NCBI RefSeq assembly: GCF_900090045.1
Contig: NC_041788.1
Coordinates: 1,612,001-1,676,000 of the forward strand
Direction of reading: 5' to 3'
From: Plasmodium malariae
Lineage: Eukaryota; Apicomplexa; Aconoidasida; Haemosporida; Plasmodiidae
Length of the DNA stretch: 64,000 nt
In this document: piece after piece, positions 48,561-60,106 of the stretch
Layout of the letters: each line of letters starts with the position of its first letter
How positions within the stretch are numbered: position 1 is the first letter of the stretch
Program-made: the position numbers and the translations under genes
Notes under the pieces: generated by a model
Told to the model about the DNA's origin: nothing
Databases searched by the model: none
The model's input: the letters and a program-made list of their open reading frames with translations, nothing else

Positions 48561-49180
48561 AGATTGTTCCACTAAATTATAGTAAAAATATATTTTTTTC
48601 TTTTTTCATGTTGGTACATTACATTTTTTTTCTTTTTCTGTAACATTATGGTAATATATATATATGTATACTCTGTAACCAAATCTTATTGATTTATTCT
48701 TCCATTCCTTGCATAATATTTAAAAAGGTAAAAATATAAAAATGTATTTTAATATTCTTTAATAATCCCCACCCATCAACAAAATAATAGTACTAAATTA
48801 ACAGAAAAATATTAATGATAAAAACTATAACAGTTATATATAACAGGAAAGTATGAAACTTACCCCTCTTGTATATAAAAAAAACTTATGTTACACACTT
48901 TTGAATTGTGTTAATAATAAAATAAAGTTGTGTATGGAATGATTGTTTAAATCTACATAAAGTTTGATATTTTTAAATTAGAAATTTAATGTATAGATTT
49001 AAAAAAAATATGTATACATTATATATATATATATATTTGTACACATTCAAATTTATAGACTTAACTATTTGGATCATTTTCTTTTTGTTACTCATGTAAT
49101 TTGTATTTTAATTTAATTATGCTGTTTTTTTTATACACATTTAATTTTATACATATCTATATGTATAGTTATATTTAGAG

Positions 49181-49211
<31 letters not shown>

Positions 49212-49547
49212 ATTGTATATATTTTAATATTTATATATATTTGTGTATGTCCATATATATTCGCATGTTTATATATATTCGTACGTTTATATACATTAGT
49301 ATGTGTATATATATCTGTATATGTACGTATGTATAAATATGCAAGTTGTAAAAATGATAATAGTATTTATTGATATATCATATGCATTAATATGAAAAAA
49401 TGAAAAAATGAAAAAAAAAGGTTGATATAATATATATTTTTTTACAAATTGTTTTATGAAGTAATATTTTAAAATTAAAATATCAAACTTAAAAACAATT
49501 ATAATTTTTAACACTAGTACGAACATATATATATATATATATGTGTC

Positions 49548-49614
<67 letters not shown>

Positions 49615-49878
49615 TTATGCAATATTACTCATAAAATGTTAATAAATGTATGTACTCAAAATAAAAAATAAAATGTTTTATGGTATGTATTAATAAAAAT
49701 TAAGCACACATAGGTTTAACATATATAAACAAAAAGGGTAACTCCATATGCAAGTTTTTTTAATGATGTACATGACGTGAAAAACTCTGTTCTTGTTAGA
49801 TCTGCTTGTTTGTCTGTTTTGCTCGTCTTCGCGTGTCTTTTTGGTCAGAATAGTTTTCGCTTCTGAATTTAGTTAAAA

Positions 49879-49909
<31 letters not shown>

Positions 49910-50217
49910 TGTAAAAGGGATATAATGATTAAATTATCACGATAGTAAAATGCAACTTTAGGCATTTTTTGAAGTAAAAAAAAATAAGAAAATAAATAGA
50001 TTGATTGATAAACTGATACACATATATATAAATGGATAGATATATAAATAGATAAAAAAATTGGCACATATATATATAAATAGAAAAAAAGGTATATACA
50101 TAAATAGATAGAAAAATAAATCCATACATAAATTGATACTTGGATAAATGGTTGCAGATCTTGCAAAAAGGTAGCAAAAATATATAATATACAAAACACA
50201 CAAAGAACTGTACTTCT
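48561..50217. other. Convergent intergenic region with TA microsatellites
   Basis: This is 3' flank of the six-exon gene (+) and the helicase gene (-). A long (TA)n microsatellite lies at about 49555-49610, with others at 49183-49211 and 49527-49542. A repeating TATATATTCG motif occurs at 49252-49285. No gene is supported. Confidence 0.6.
49554..49611. repeat. (TA)n microsatellite
   Basis: One of the longest pure TA runs in the window, about 28 dinucleotide units. It is likely length-polymorphic. Confidence 0.95.
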
Positions 50218-52920
50218 TTACCAATTGTCGGCGTTGTCATCTGTGTTTTGAAAAACGCCTCTTTTAAAATCTTGGTCTCCAGAGATGCTACTGTTATAAT
50301 TATTGTTGAATTTATTCTGATTAAAAGGATTAACATTAGCAGAATTATTGTTGAAGGGGTTATTATAATTGCTATTTCCATACATATTATTGTTAAATGG
50401 GTTACTTGGAAAACCACCATTCCCACCCATGTAATTGTTATTATTGTATGGATGGTTATTATTAAATGAGGGATGCTGATTATAACCTTTGTTATTGTTA
50501 AATGGGTTACTAGTATAATTATTATTATTTCCACTATTATTCATATTCCTCTGATCCATCGGGTTTATCATACCACCATGATTAGGACTATTATTATAAT
50601 TACTATTATTATACCTTGAATAATTTCCTTTATTCTTCATAGACTTATATCTGTAATTTCGATTCGCCTTGGCACTCGCAGTATACCTCATAACTAAGTT
50701 TAGAAACCAACGAGGTATAAACTGATTACACTCTTCTAAAGTTGCTAACAAATCTTTAAAAATATTCTTATTGTCATCATTTACAAACGAGGTGGCAATA
50801 CCAATATTTCCAGCTCTTCCTGTTCTTCCAATACGATGGATATAATCATCTATATTACTAGGTAAATCAAAGTTAATTACATGTTTAATATTAGATATAT
50901 CTAATCCTCTTGCTGCTACATCTGTTGCTACTAACAAATTTTTAACTCCTCTCTTGAATAATTTCAAAGCTCTCTCTCTCTCATCTTGACTTTTGTCTCC
51001 ATGTATACATACAGAATTTAATTTTTGATTGTTCAAAAATCTCTCGATAATATCGGCTTTTCTCTTTGTTTCAACAAATATAATAATTAATCCATTATTA
51101 TTTTCTGATAACAATTTTAATAAATAACTGCATTTATTTTCTTCTTCTATGTATACTAAATTTTGCTTAATATACTCGTTTGTACTACCAACTTTTCCTA
51201 CTAATAAAAAGGTGTAATTCCATAAATATTCTTTTGCAAGTACTTGAATTTCTTTTCTGAAAGTTGCACTAAACATTATGGTCTGTCTTTTTACAACATC
51301 ATTACAATATTTCTTATATTCTACTTTATTTTCACTTATATATGCATCATTATCATTTCCTGGCATATCATAGTCATTTACTATGCTTCTAATTTGTGGT
51401 GAAAAACCCATATCTAGCATCCTATCTGCTTCATCCAATACTAAAAAGGAGGTAAGGAATAATCGTATTTTTCTTTTTTCCAAAATATCATTAAGTCTTC
51501 CGGGAGTAGCAACTATTATATCTGCACCTTTATCTAAATTATTTAATTGCGTTTTTATATTACTTCCTCCGTATAAAACTACTGGTCTAATTCCTGTTTC
51601 AAAGCAAAATTTTTTGGCATCGTAAAAAATTTGTACTGCCAATTCTCTTGTAGGTGCCAAAATTAAACATATGGGTAAACAAACTCTATTATAATAATAG
51701 TTTGAATTTTTATTATTTTCTTCATAAAAACTATGTTTCGGAGGTTCATTTAGTAACATATGATTAATAATTGGTAATAAATATCCCGCAGTTTTTCCAC
51801 TACCTGTTTGAGCCACTCCAATTAAATCATTTCTGTTCATAATTATACTTAAACTATATTTTTGAATTGGTGTAGTTTTATCATATTTAACCTTCTTTAT
51901 ATTAGCTAATAACAAATCATGTAAATTTAGACCTGTGTCATCAAAACTTTCTATCGGCATAATATTCTCGCTATTATAACCTTTTATTTCTACAGGTATA
52001 CTATTATATAAATCAAAGTTTACTCCTTTTTCACTATTTACGTTAGAATATATCTCTTCTTCTTTTTCCGGATAATATCTTCTGTTATCTCTATTTGCCC
52101 ATGCAGTCTTCGGGATATTGAAATTTCTATTATATCCATAATTTCCTCCTCCAATTCGGTTATAATTCATCCTATTAAAATTATTCCTGTTAAAATTTGG
52201 TTGGTTTCTAAGCATGGGAGGTTTATATCTTGGTTTCTCTGAGTTATAATTACTACTCTCATTGTTACTATTGTTTCCATTATTGTTTACGCTAGTGCTA
52301 TTGTTATTATTGTTGTTGTTACTTCGCATATTATTCGAAATTAACTCGTTCTCAATGTTATTTTTATTCACATTGCTTCCCATAAAATTGTTGCTCCCTC
52401 CTTTCTTCTGTTGTTGCTGCATAGTGTTGAGATTCTTCTGATTACTCTGGCTATTCTGATTTTCCTGATAGTTATTATTCCCAAATTTCTTTTTATAATT
52501 TTCTTGGTTCACACCACCAATATAACTACTGCCATTGTTATTGCTGTTTCCACTCTTATCTGCATAATTCACGTAATTTCTTGCACCTTCTGAGTTTCTT
52601 AACGAATTATCATTAATAACAAATCCATCTTTATTAATATTTCCTTCATAATATTTCCTGTTCCCTCCACCTCCACTAACGGTCATCATATTATTATTAT
52701 TATTATTACCCTCTCTTTTATTTCTTATTTGGTTAAGTACCTGTACATCTGTACCTTCTCCAACAGAATTACTTCCTTTGTTATTATAAGATGAAGATTC
52801 GTTCATATTAGGCATATAATTACCCCTTAAATAACTGCTTCTTTCATCTTCATTTTTGTTAAAATTCGTACTTACTATATTATTGTTATTGCAATTCATA
52901 GTTGAACAACTTATGCGCAT
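50218..52920 (-). CDS. DBP1: DEAD-box RNA helicase, DDX3/Ded1 type
   Basis: A single exon encodes 900 residues. This class unwinds mRNA 5' UTRs to promote translation initiation. The core holds all motifs: Q motif TTPIQKYSL (near residue 345), Walker A AQTGSGKT (about 367), PTRELAVQ, TPGRL, DEAD (about 495), SAT (about 550), and HRIGRTGRAG (about 697). The N-terminal 300 residues are Asn/Gly/Ser-rich, with an RNPGG-like stretch before the core. The C-terminal tail is Asn/Pro/Gly-rich with PFNNN repeats and ends in Trp. The length, the spacing, the post-Q-motif FDDTGLN segment upstream and the C-terminal Trp fit the Ded1/DDX3 branch better than DDX5 or eIF4A. The start could be the Met eight codons in (MNCNNN). 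The gene symbol follows the P. falciparum name from memory. Confidence 0.9.
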   Translation of the reverse strand: MRISCSTMNCNNNNIVSTNFNKNEDERSSYLRGNYMPNMNESSSYNNKGSNSVGEGTDVQVLNQIRNKREGNNNNNNMMTVSGGGGNRKYYEGNINKDGFVINDNSLRNSEGARNYVNYADKSGNSNNNGSSYIGGVNQENYKKKFGNNNYQENQNSQSNQKNLNTMQQQQKKGGSNNFMGSNVNKNNIENELISNNMRSNNNNNNNSTSVNNNGNNSNNESSNYNSEKPRYKPPMLRNQPNFNRNNFNRMNYNRIGGGNYGYNRNFNIPKTAWANRDNRRYYPEKEEEIYSNVNSEKGVNFDLYNSIPVEIKGYNSENIMPIESFDDTGLNLHDLLLANIKKVKYDKTTPIQKYSLSIIMNRNDLIGVAQTGSGKTAGYLLPIINHMLLNEPPKHSFYEENNKNSNYYYNRVCLPICLILAPTRELAVQIFYDAKKFCFETGIRPVVLYGGSNIKTQLNNLDKGADIIVATPGRLNDILEKRKIRLFLTSFLVLDEADRMLDMGFSPQIRSIVNDYDMPGNDNDAYISENKVEYKKYCNDVVKRQTIMFSATFRKEIQVLAKEYLWNYTFLLVGKVGSTNEYIKQNLVYIEEENKCSYLLKLLSENNNGLIIIFVETKRKADIIERFLNNQKLNSVCIHGDKSQDERERALKLFKRGVKNLLVATDVAARGLDISNIKHVINFDLPSNIDDYIHRIGRTGRAGNIGIATSFVNDDNKNIFKDLLATLEECNQFIPRWFLNLVMRYTASAKANRNYRYKSMKNKGNYSRYNNSNYNNSPNHGGMINPMDQRNMNNSGNNNNYTSNPFNNNKGYNQHPSFNNNHPYNNNNYMGGNGGFPSNPFNNNMYGNSNYNNPFNNNSANVNPFNQNKFNNNYNSSISGDQDFKRGVFQNTDDNADNW

Positions 52921-53513
52921 ATAAATAAATGAATAAATAAATAAATATATATATATGTATCGATAGAACTGATAATAATATGTTTTCTGTTCTTGCGTCT
53001 TTTCTTTTTAATTTCTCCTTTTTATATTTTCCTATTTCTTCCTTTTTTTTTATATCTCTTTTTTCTTTTTTTAATATGATATTACCTAGGATACTTTCTA
53101 AAAACCATAAATCTTATTGAAAAAAAAAAAAAAAAAAAATACACGACGTTGGTGGTGGCAACTATCTTTTCTTCAATGTTTTTTCAAGAATATTTTATTT
53201 TTGTTCTTTTTATTTTATATTTGCATTTATTAAAAAAGTACACTTTACCTTTTTCTTTTTTCTAACTTATTTTTCTGAAAAAAATTATTTTATTGATTTG
53301 CTCTATAATTAATCATAAATTTTTTTTTCCAAATTCAAAATGTTTTTTCTTTCTTATTTAAAAAAATATTATTACAACTATTATTCTTACAAGTGGTTTC
53401 ACACTTTCTCATATTCTGTAGTGTTGTTATTTTTTCTATATTTATATATTTTTTTTTTTTAGAAAATTTCCTTGTGGGTATATATTAACTTTCTTTTTAT
53501 TATATATCCTAAG

Positions 53514-53716
53514 GAAATATTATATTTTACGTGTGGAAGAAAGGCCTACCTATTATTTCTGCTTTTATTACGGTATATATAGGAATAAATATTGTGTACA
53601 ATATAAACGTAAAAACAGCATCTATATTGAATTTATTTGTATTGGCATATGGAGAAAAAAGAGTATACTATGAAAACAATAATGAAGATATCAACATTTA
53701 TAAATTTTTTTTTTAA
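53514..53716 (+). CDS. Candidate small membrane exon or gene
   Basis: From an acceptor-like CCTAAG at 53513 an open frame runs to TAA at 53714. It reads KKGLPIISAFITVYIGINI and continues with polar and Tyr/Asn residues. It has one likely membrane segment and normal Plasmodium codon choice, and it stands out from the T-rich DNA around it. No ATG is in frame after the preceding stop, so a real gene needs an upstream exon ending in phase 1. A short ATG frame at 53340-53460 lies nearby, but its phases do not match. It could also be chance. Confidence 0.3.
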
Positions 53717-54821
53717 TAACTTTGCTCAAAAAAAAATTTAGAAAGTTATATTTATTTTATGAAATAAAATTCATAAACTTCAATGATAATATATACCTTC
53801 TCATATTAAGGCCTAATTTTGTAAAAGTTATAATTACATACATGAATATATGTAAATACGTGTATATATTATAAACACTTAAATAAATATATATATATAT
53901 ATATATATAATATATATGTAAATATATTGTATATACATTATATACATTACATAAATTTTATATAACGCTAATTACATAAAACTGAGCTCCAAAAATAATA
54001 AAAAATGAAGAAAACTATTCCAAGCAAAACACAAGCAAAAACAATAAAAATATATTTAGTGAAAATTTTACAACTATATCTTACATTTTTGCATACATAT
54101 GGATTAAATGAAAGTTTCGTAAATTAGCGTTATAAATAAATAATATATAAATAAAAATATATAATTATTTTATAAATAATGCTATATAAAATAAATGCAA
54201 AAAGTATATACACTTTTAGCAAATATTTTTGAGTAAACATGTAATCATGTATTTGTACTCATATGTATATATAGTGTACTACTCGTGATATGGTAAAAAG
54301 TTTTTTTTTTCAATTATGCAATAAAAACGTGATTATGTATATAAATATACTTACGTATTTAACAATAATTGTAAGATATAAATAGCAAATTAGTAATAGA
54401 AAAAATATACATATATGCAATTTAACGAATGATAACGAATGAAAAAAAAAAAAAAATTAAGCAAAAAAAATAAAAATGTAATCAATTAAGGGGAAACCTC
54501 AAATGTATCTTTATATTTATTTTTAAATGCGCATCACATGTATTTGTCATACTTATATTCGTATACATATGTATACATAATATATATATTATTAAATTTC
54601 GAAATCGTTATTAGTATAAAATAAAAAAATACGATACGTGGAGCCGTTTTCCTTAATGGATAATGTTACATGTAACAAAAAAAAAAAAAAAAAAATATAA
54701 TTTATGTATATATAATAGCGTTATAATACCAAAATTACTCAATTATAATACAAGATTTTAATTGAATGGGTTAAATGAAAAGAAAAAAAAATGTAATAAA
54801 AAAAAAAAAAAACGTTATAAG

Positions 54822-54998
54822 CGTTATACGATAACCGTCGTACGATAAACGTTATATCATAAACATCGTATGATAAATATTATATGCATGATATAATAAA
54901 CGTTATATCATAAACGTTGTATGGTAAATATTATATGATAAGTGTTATATGATGAATGCTATATAATTAATATTATACTATAAACGCCTTATGAAATA
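54822..54998. repeat. Degenerate 14-bp repeat with internal dyad
   Basis: About twelve adjacent units close to CGTTATATGATAAA follow one another, with one 23-base unit in the array. Several units contain near-palindromes such as TATATCATA or TATGATATA. It lies in the gap between the helicase and phosphatase genes and has no coding potential. Confidence 0.8.
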
Positions 54999-56613
54999 CA
55001 ATAAATGATTTAAATAGAAATGCGGGTCATATAAATTAAATTGTGCAAAAGTGTACACTTAACATTAAATGATTTCACATAAACATACATAAAATTATTA
55101 GTAGCAGATATGGGAATATATATAATGGTACTTAAATGTATACATTCACAAAACTAATATGTATAAAACACACTTATTTAAAATGTGACTGTAAGCTTTT
55201 TACATACAATATGAAAATTGTATGTTTTTCAATACCATAATACGTTATTTTATTTTTTTATTATGTTATATCACTTTTTATGAATATATAATAACAAATT
55301 TCGTTTATTGACATAATTGTAATAAGTTAAAAACATGTATATACGCAAATTGCAATCACACTCTATTGTGTAATTATAAGGTGTATATTGTTATTTACAA
55401 TATTTCTTTTTTTTTTTTTTTATTACCATATGACATCCTATTTTAATTATTTATTTTTTTTTTTTAATTTAATACAATTCAAAATGTTCTATTTATTTTG
55501 CTCGTTTTGAATTGTTTTAATTTAATATAAAAATATATATATATATATATATATATATGCATACAACAAATTCAAGTTAAAAAAAAAAAAATAAAAAATA
55601 AAATAAGGGAAAAAGAATACTTCGTTATGAAGTAAAAGAATAAGAAATAGAAGAATAATAAAAAGGAATTTTTTTTTTTTTTTTTTGATTTATGCAACTC
55701 ATCACATGTCTACATTGTTAAGGCGAAATGTATGAAGATATTTTTGTATTTTTATTCATTTGCTATATAAAATGTATTATGTCCTATTAAGTGTAATTCC
55801 AATATATATTTTAAAGAAAAACGTTATAATTCAATTATGGTAGATATATATGTACACTGTTTATGTAAAGGGAGTTTCTATTTATAATGCACATGATAAT
55901 GGTAATAATACCCATTTAATGTGTAATAGAAAGTAAAAAGATATGGATTAACCTTTTTAAGCAGTATACGATAAAATGCTGCACACTAACAAGTGAAAAT
56001 TTGCAATAATATTTAACGTTTAGAAAAATATAAGTATGATACATATTATGTGTCAAATATATATATGGATGTATACTTTCTTTTAATTTTTACAACACTA
56101 AATTTAAAGCATAGAGGACAAAAAAAAGTTTTCGAATATATAGTAAGGCACGTTATTTACAGTTCAAAATACTGAATTGGTACAACAGTGCTTATACTTT
56201 TTTCTTAAAACATGGCAGCGTTAATAGTCATCAGTAATGCAACAGTATGTATGTATACATATGTACATATACGCAACGGCTTTAATGAAATGATAATTTA
56301 TATGTACACTTGCGTCATCCTTATGGTTAATTATTTTTTTAAAATTGTACACATGTACTTTATGTAGTATGCGATAAATGAAAAATGATTATATTCATAT
56401 GTCTTTACTATATATGGAAGCGGCTTATATGTTGTCCTATATTTATTTAACACATTAGTGCTTTTTTGCAACTTTTATATTTTTAAATACTACTATTAAT
56501 TTTAAGATATCATCATAATAGTAAAAAGAAATGTTTATTTTACATTACTTATGACACTAGTATAAGCTTTATAAAAAAAAATGAAAATGCTTATGCATTT
56601 ATTGGTGTATATG

Positions 56614-56657
<44 letters not shown>

Positions 56658-56734
56658 ATAATTCAATTACGTATATTTTATGACGTTTGAATACATATGA
56701 ATACTATTCCCTTCAATTTTGTTTTAAACAAAAG

Positions 56735-56956
56735 CGTTGACGGAAATTCATTATACAAAAATATATATATTACAATTCATATGTTTTAAAAAGAACGAAA
56801 AAATATACTCCTACAGCATATATTATGCATGTTTCAGTGAACATAAGATAAACTTATCCTACGTATCAAGTTTACTTTTTTTTTTGGAAAAAAATCTTGC
56901 ATTTAATAAATTAAGAAAAATTTACAGGAAATCGCATAATGTGAAAATAAGTGAAG
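56735..56956 (+). CDS. Candidate orphan exon
   Basis: Between an acceptor-like AAACAAAAG and a donor-like GAAG|GTATAAC lies a 74-codon open frame with Lys, Tyr, Ser and Leu codons used as in real exons nearby (SEHKINLSYVSSLLFFLEKN in part). It has no ATG. A possible short upstream exon at about 56581-56604 does not match in phase. A downstream TTTAG at 57193 would close it after four residues. It may be part of an unannotated small gene or of the phosphatase 5' UTR, or may be chance. Confidence 0.27.
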
Positions 56957-57246
56957 GTATAACTATGCATACATAAGCATTCTTAATTATCTGCATAAAT
57001 ACATATACGTATGCATATATATATATATATATATAATATGCTCGTGGCGTTTTTCTTGGTTACGACAGAAAAAATAACTATTTTGGATTTTCTGCCTTCT
57101 GTTTTATTTAAGCTTTCTTTTTTGATTTTCTTTTTTCTTTTTTTTTTTTTTTTTTTTTCGTTTTTCTTTTAAAATTTATACATGAGAGGTTTAGTATTCC
57201 CAAAATAGTAAAAATTGTATTTTTTTTTTTTTTTTTAACATTCAAA

Positions 57247-59781
57247 ATGCCGGTAGTTGATGGAACACATGTAATATCTATGAGTAATGAAAAATAGCTT
57301 CTTTACTACACAAAATTTATATATAATAGGAGCTGTTCTCTTCATATTTTTTTAATATACAACATATATATGTATATGCTAATAATTGGTATTTCTGAAA
57401 AGAAATATTATTGTTGCAACTGTTATATAAACCCGTGGAATGTCCTATTTTTACAAATGATTAAAACCTTAATGATGGATCGCTTCTTCTTATAAAAGCA
57501 TATACAGCTCAATTGTATTATATTCACATCTTTTGACGTTTTCATCTATTTATTTCATTTTGTCAGAAAATTACACCATTGTCAGTGATGGATATGGTGA
57601 AAAAGGAGTAAAAAAAGTATACGAAGATGAGTTTTTCATATGTGAAAGTTTGAAGAGTTTGAACAAAAGCCTACATCCTAATTTTAATTTTTCGTAATAT
57701 ATATATATATATATTTATTTTTTTGCCCATATATTTTATTGTATCAACGTTGTATATCGGAAAATGTTTTTTAATTACCATTTCAAAGTTTTGGCATACC
57801 ACTATTCTTTCATTTCTCTTTTTAACCATTTCACCATTTTCCTATCCAATTTTTTGTTTTTTTTTTATCACTAGCTGCTTTTGCCTCATTGATGGGCATA
57901 ACGGAAAAAATACTGCTACGTATTTAAAAAAAAATTTGGCACAGGAATTGTCAAATAGTTTCATGGTAATTCAGAAGACGTATGATGAGACACTTCCTAT
58001 ACCAGACCATTTTATAAGAATTGTAGGCACTTTAATAAATTTGTTTATTGTTTATGTAATAAAAAATGCCCTTTTTATATAAGAATGTATCTATGTTTAT
58101 ATATATATATATATATATGTATATGTATATGCAAAGGTTAATGCATAAGTACATAGCATTCTATGTCTTGTTGAAAAATTGTTAGGGCGTTAACAGCGCG
58201 TGCAAAAAAGTGGATGAAAATTTATCTTTGGAATTTCCCGGTTGCAGAGGTTAGATTGTTACATTAATCTGAAAACAATTGCAAAAATTATGCAAGAATT
58301 GAGTTTATGTAATATACGAATAGAAGATATTTAAGAATTAATTAGGTCAATAGAGTTGAATTAATTAGAATTGTATTTGGGTGTATAATTCTATATATAA
58401 TTAGAAACGAATTGAATTTTTCTGTGTTAATTCTTTTAGATGGTGCAACATGTGTAATTATTTTAATAAAGGACGATTACGCTTATATAATAAACATAGG
58501 AGATTCATCTGCATATTTATGTAGATACTTAAATAACGCTAATCAAGGTATGTTATATATACAAATATTTAACGTAGAAGAAGTAAAAAAAATAAATAAA
58601 TAAAATATTTGAAAATTGTGTTAAAGCGAGGGATCATATAGTGTTACATGACAACACTGTCTTATATGCAGCTACATTTTTGGTGATTTTTTTTTTTTTT
58701 TTTTTTTTTGAAATTTGGTTATACAGCTATAGATCTAGTTGATATTCACAAGCCTTGGGTGCTATCAGAAAAGGAAAGAATCATTAAACATGGTGGAATT
58801 ATTGAAAATGGAAGAATAAATGATATAATTGATGTAACAAGATCTTTTGGTGATTTTTCGTAAGCTAAATTGTGCACATACATGTAAATACAAAGGTTTA
58901 TATACATACATATATTTTTATTTTATTTTGCATTTCATTTGTTCGTTTCTTTTTATTTTATTATTATTATTTTTTTTCGAAATTTACGTTTTAATTATAG
59001 ATTAAAGAAATATGGCTTGTTGTGTACGGGAACCTTTAAAAAATTTAAAATAAACTCAGACGATAATTTCATAATTTTAGGTACTGATGGATTTTTTAGT
59101 TTTGTGGATGTTAATCACATAACTAACGAAATTATATCCTTGTCAAAGAAGGTGAAAAAAGGAGAAAAAAGTTAAGAAGTGATGCCAGAAAAAAAAAAAA
59201 TATACATATATGTTTTTATATATATATATGGCGTGTGAAGTAATGATTTTTTTTTCCTTCCCTCTTTTATGTGCTTGCAATATTTTTACGTCCACAGGAA
59301 GAAAGAATGGTAAATGTTGAAAAGAAGAAAGGAATATTTGATGCAAAAAACATTTGCAGAATTATGGTTGAACATGCTATTATTGATAAAAAATCACAGG
59401 TACAGTTAACAAAATTTTTACTTAGTTGTTTGTTTTGTGCACTAGTACACACATGCAGTGATATGTATTTATATGTAAATTTATGCATGCATTATATACC
59501 CACGCACATTCGTACTCAAAATATTACTTTACATTTTTATTTGTATTCCTGTTTTATATTTATAAAGTAAAAATTCACGAAAAATGCGCCATAATATATT
59601 GTTATTACTACTGTGTTTTAACATTTGTGGTCTTATACTGTGTATATGAATATTACTGATATAAGTGATTATTTCCTTTTTTCCTTACTTTTGATATCTC
59701 CCTTTTTTATATTTCATTTAAATTTTTCTTATTTTTAGGACAATGTCACAGTAATTTTAATAAAATTTTTACACAAATAAA
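57247..59781 (+). CDS. PP2C-type protein phosphatase (PPM family), nine exons
   Basis: Nine exons encode 303 residues: 57247-57283, 57567-57693, 57875-58022, 58186-58249, 58440-58547, 58727-58859, 59001-59151, 59298-59399 and 59740-59781. Every junction has GT-AG ends and phases close to the final TAA. It is a metal-dependent Ser/Thr phosphatase. Motifs in order are KKVYED (the RxxxED site with Lys for Arg), LIDGHNG, DGATCVI, INIGDSSAYL, DIHKPW, VTRSFGDF, IILGTDGFFSFV and DNVTVILIKF at the C-terminus. The Asp residues that bind the metal pair are present. The length is near the minimal PP2C domain, with no extra domain, signal peptide or clear N-myristoylation site (MPVVDG has no Gly at position 2). 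It may match PPM9 of P. falciparum; this is from memory. Confidence 0.9.
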
Positions 59782-60106
59782 ATTAGTTAATTATAAATAG
59801 TAGATTTGTTAAATAATATTTTTGCATATTCAACAAAATTTTAATTTTATTGCACAAATGGGAAACAAAAAAAAGTAACAGAATTTTTTGTGTGTTTTAT
59901 ATGTGTATGTACATACATATGCGATGTGCACACGCACTTATACATTGATGATAATATAAAAAAAAAAAAGGGGGAAAAAAAAAAAAAAGCATAAGTCGAA
60001 TAAACATAATAATCCGAGTAAATAAAATATGCGGAATAAATAGGGTAAACAAAATAAATCGATAAATACAAAATCCCAGCTTCTCCATAAGGAGCAAAAT
60101 TAAAAA
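59782..60106. other. Short convergent intergenic gap
   Basis: This 325-base gap separates the 3' ends of the phosphatase (+) and aquaporin (-) genes. It holds two A runs (59956-59986) and no open frame of note. Confidence 0.65.

Larger units (their letters stand above)
52921..57246. promoter_or_regulatory. 4.3-kb divergent intergenic region
   Basis: The helicase gene (-) and the phosphatase gene (+) diverge from this region. It is AT-rich with long homopolymers and (TA)n runs (55525-55560, 56615-56655). Two short stretches look more coding than their surroundings (53514-53716 and 56735-56956) and are listed separately. A degenerate 14-bp repeat lies at 54822-54998. Confidence 0.5.

Noticed and set aside
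49873..50534. Overlapping minus-strand hydrophobic frames near the helicase 3' end
   Set aside because: They overlap the helicase coding frame in other phases or come from TATA repeats downstream; the helicase frame ends with a proper conserved-style C-terminus.
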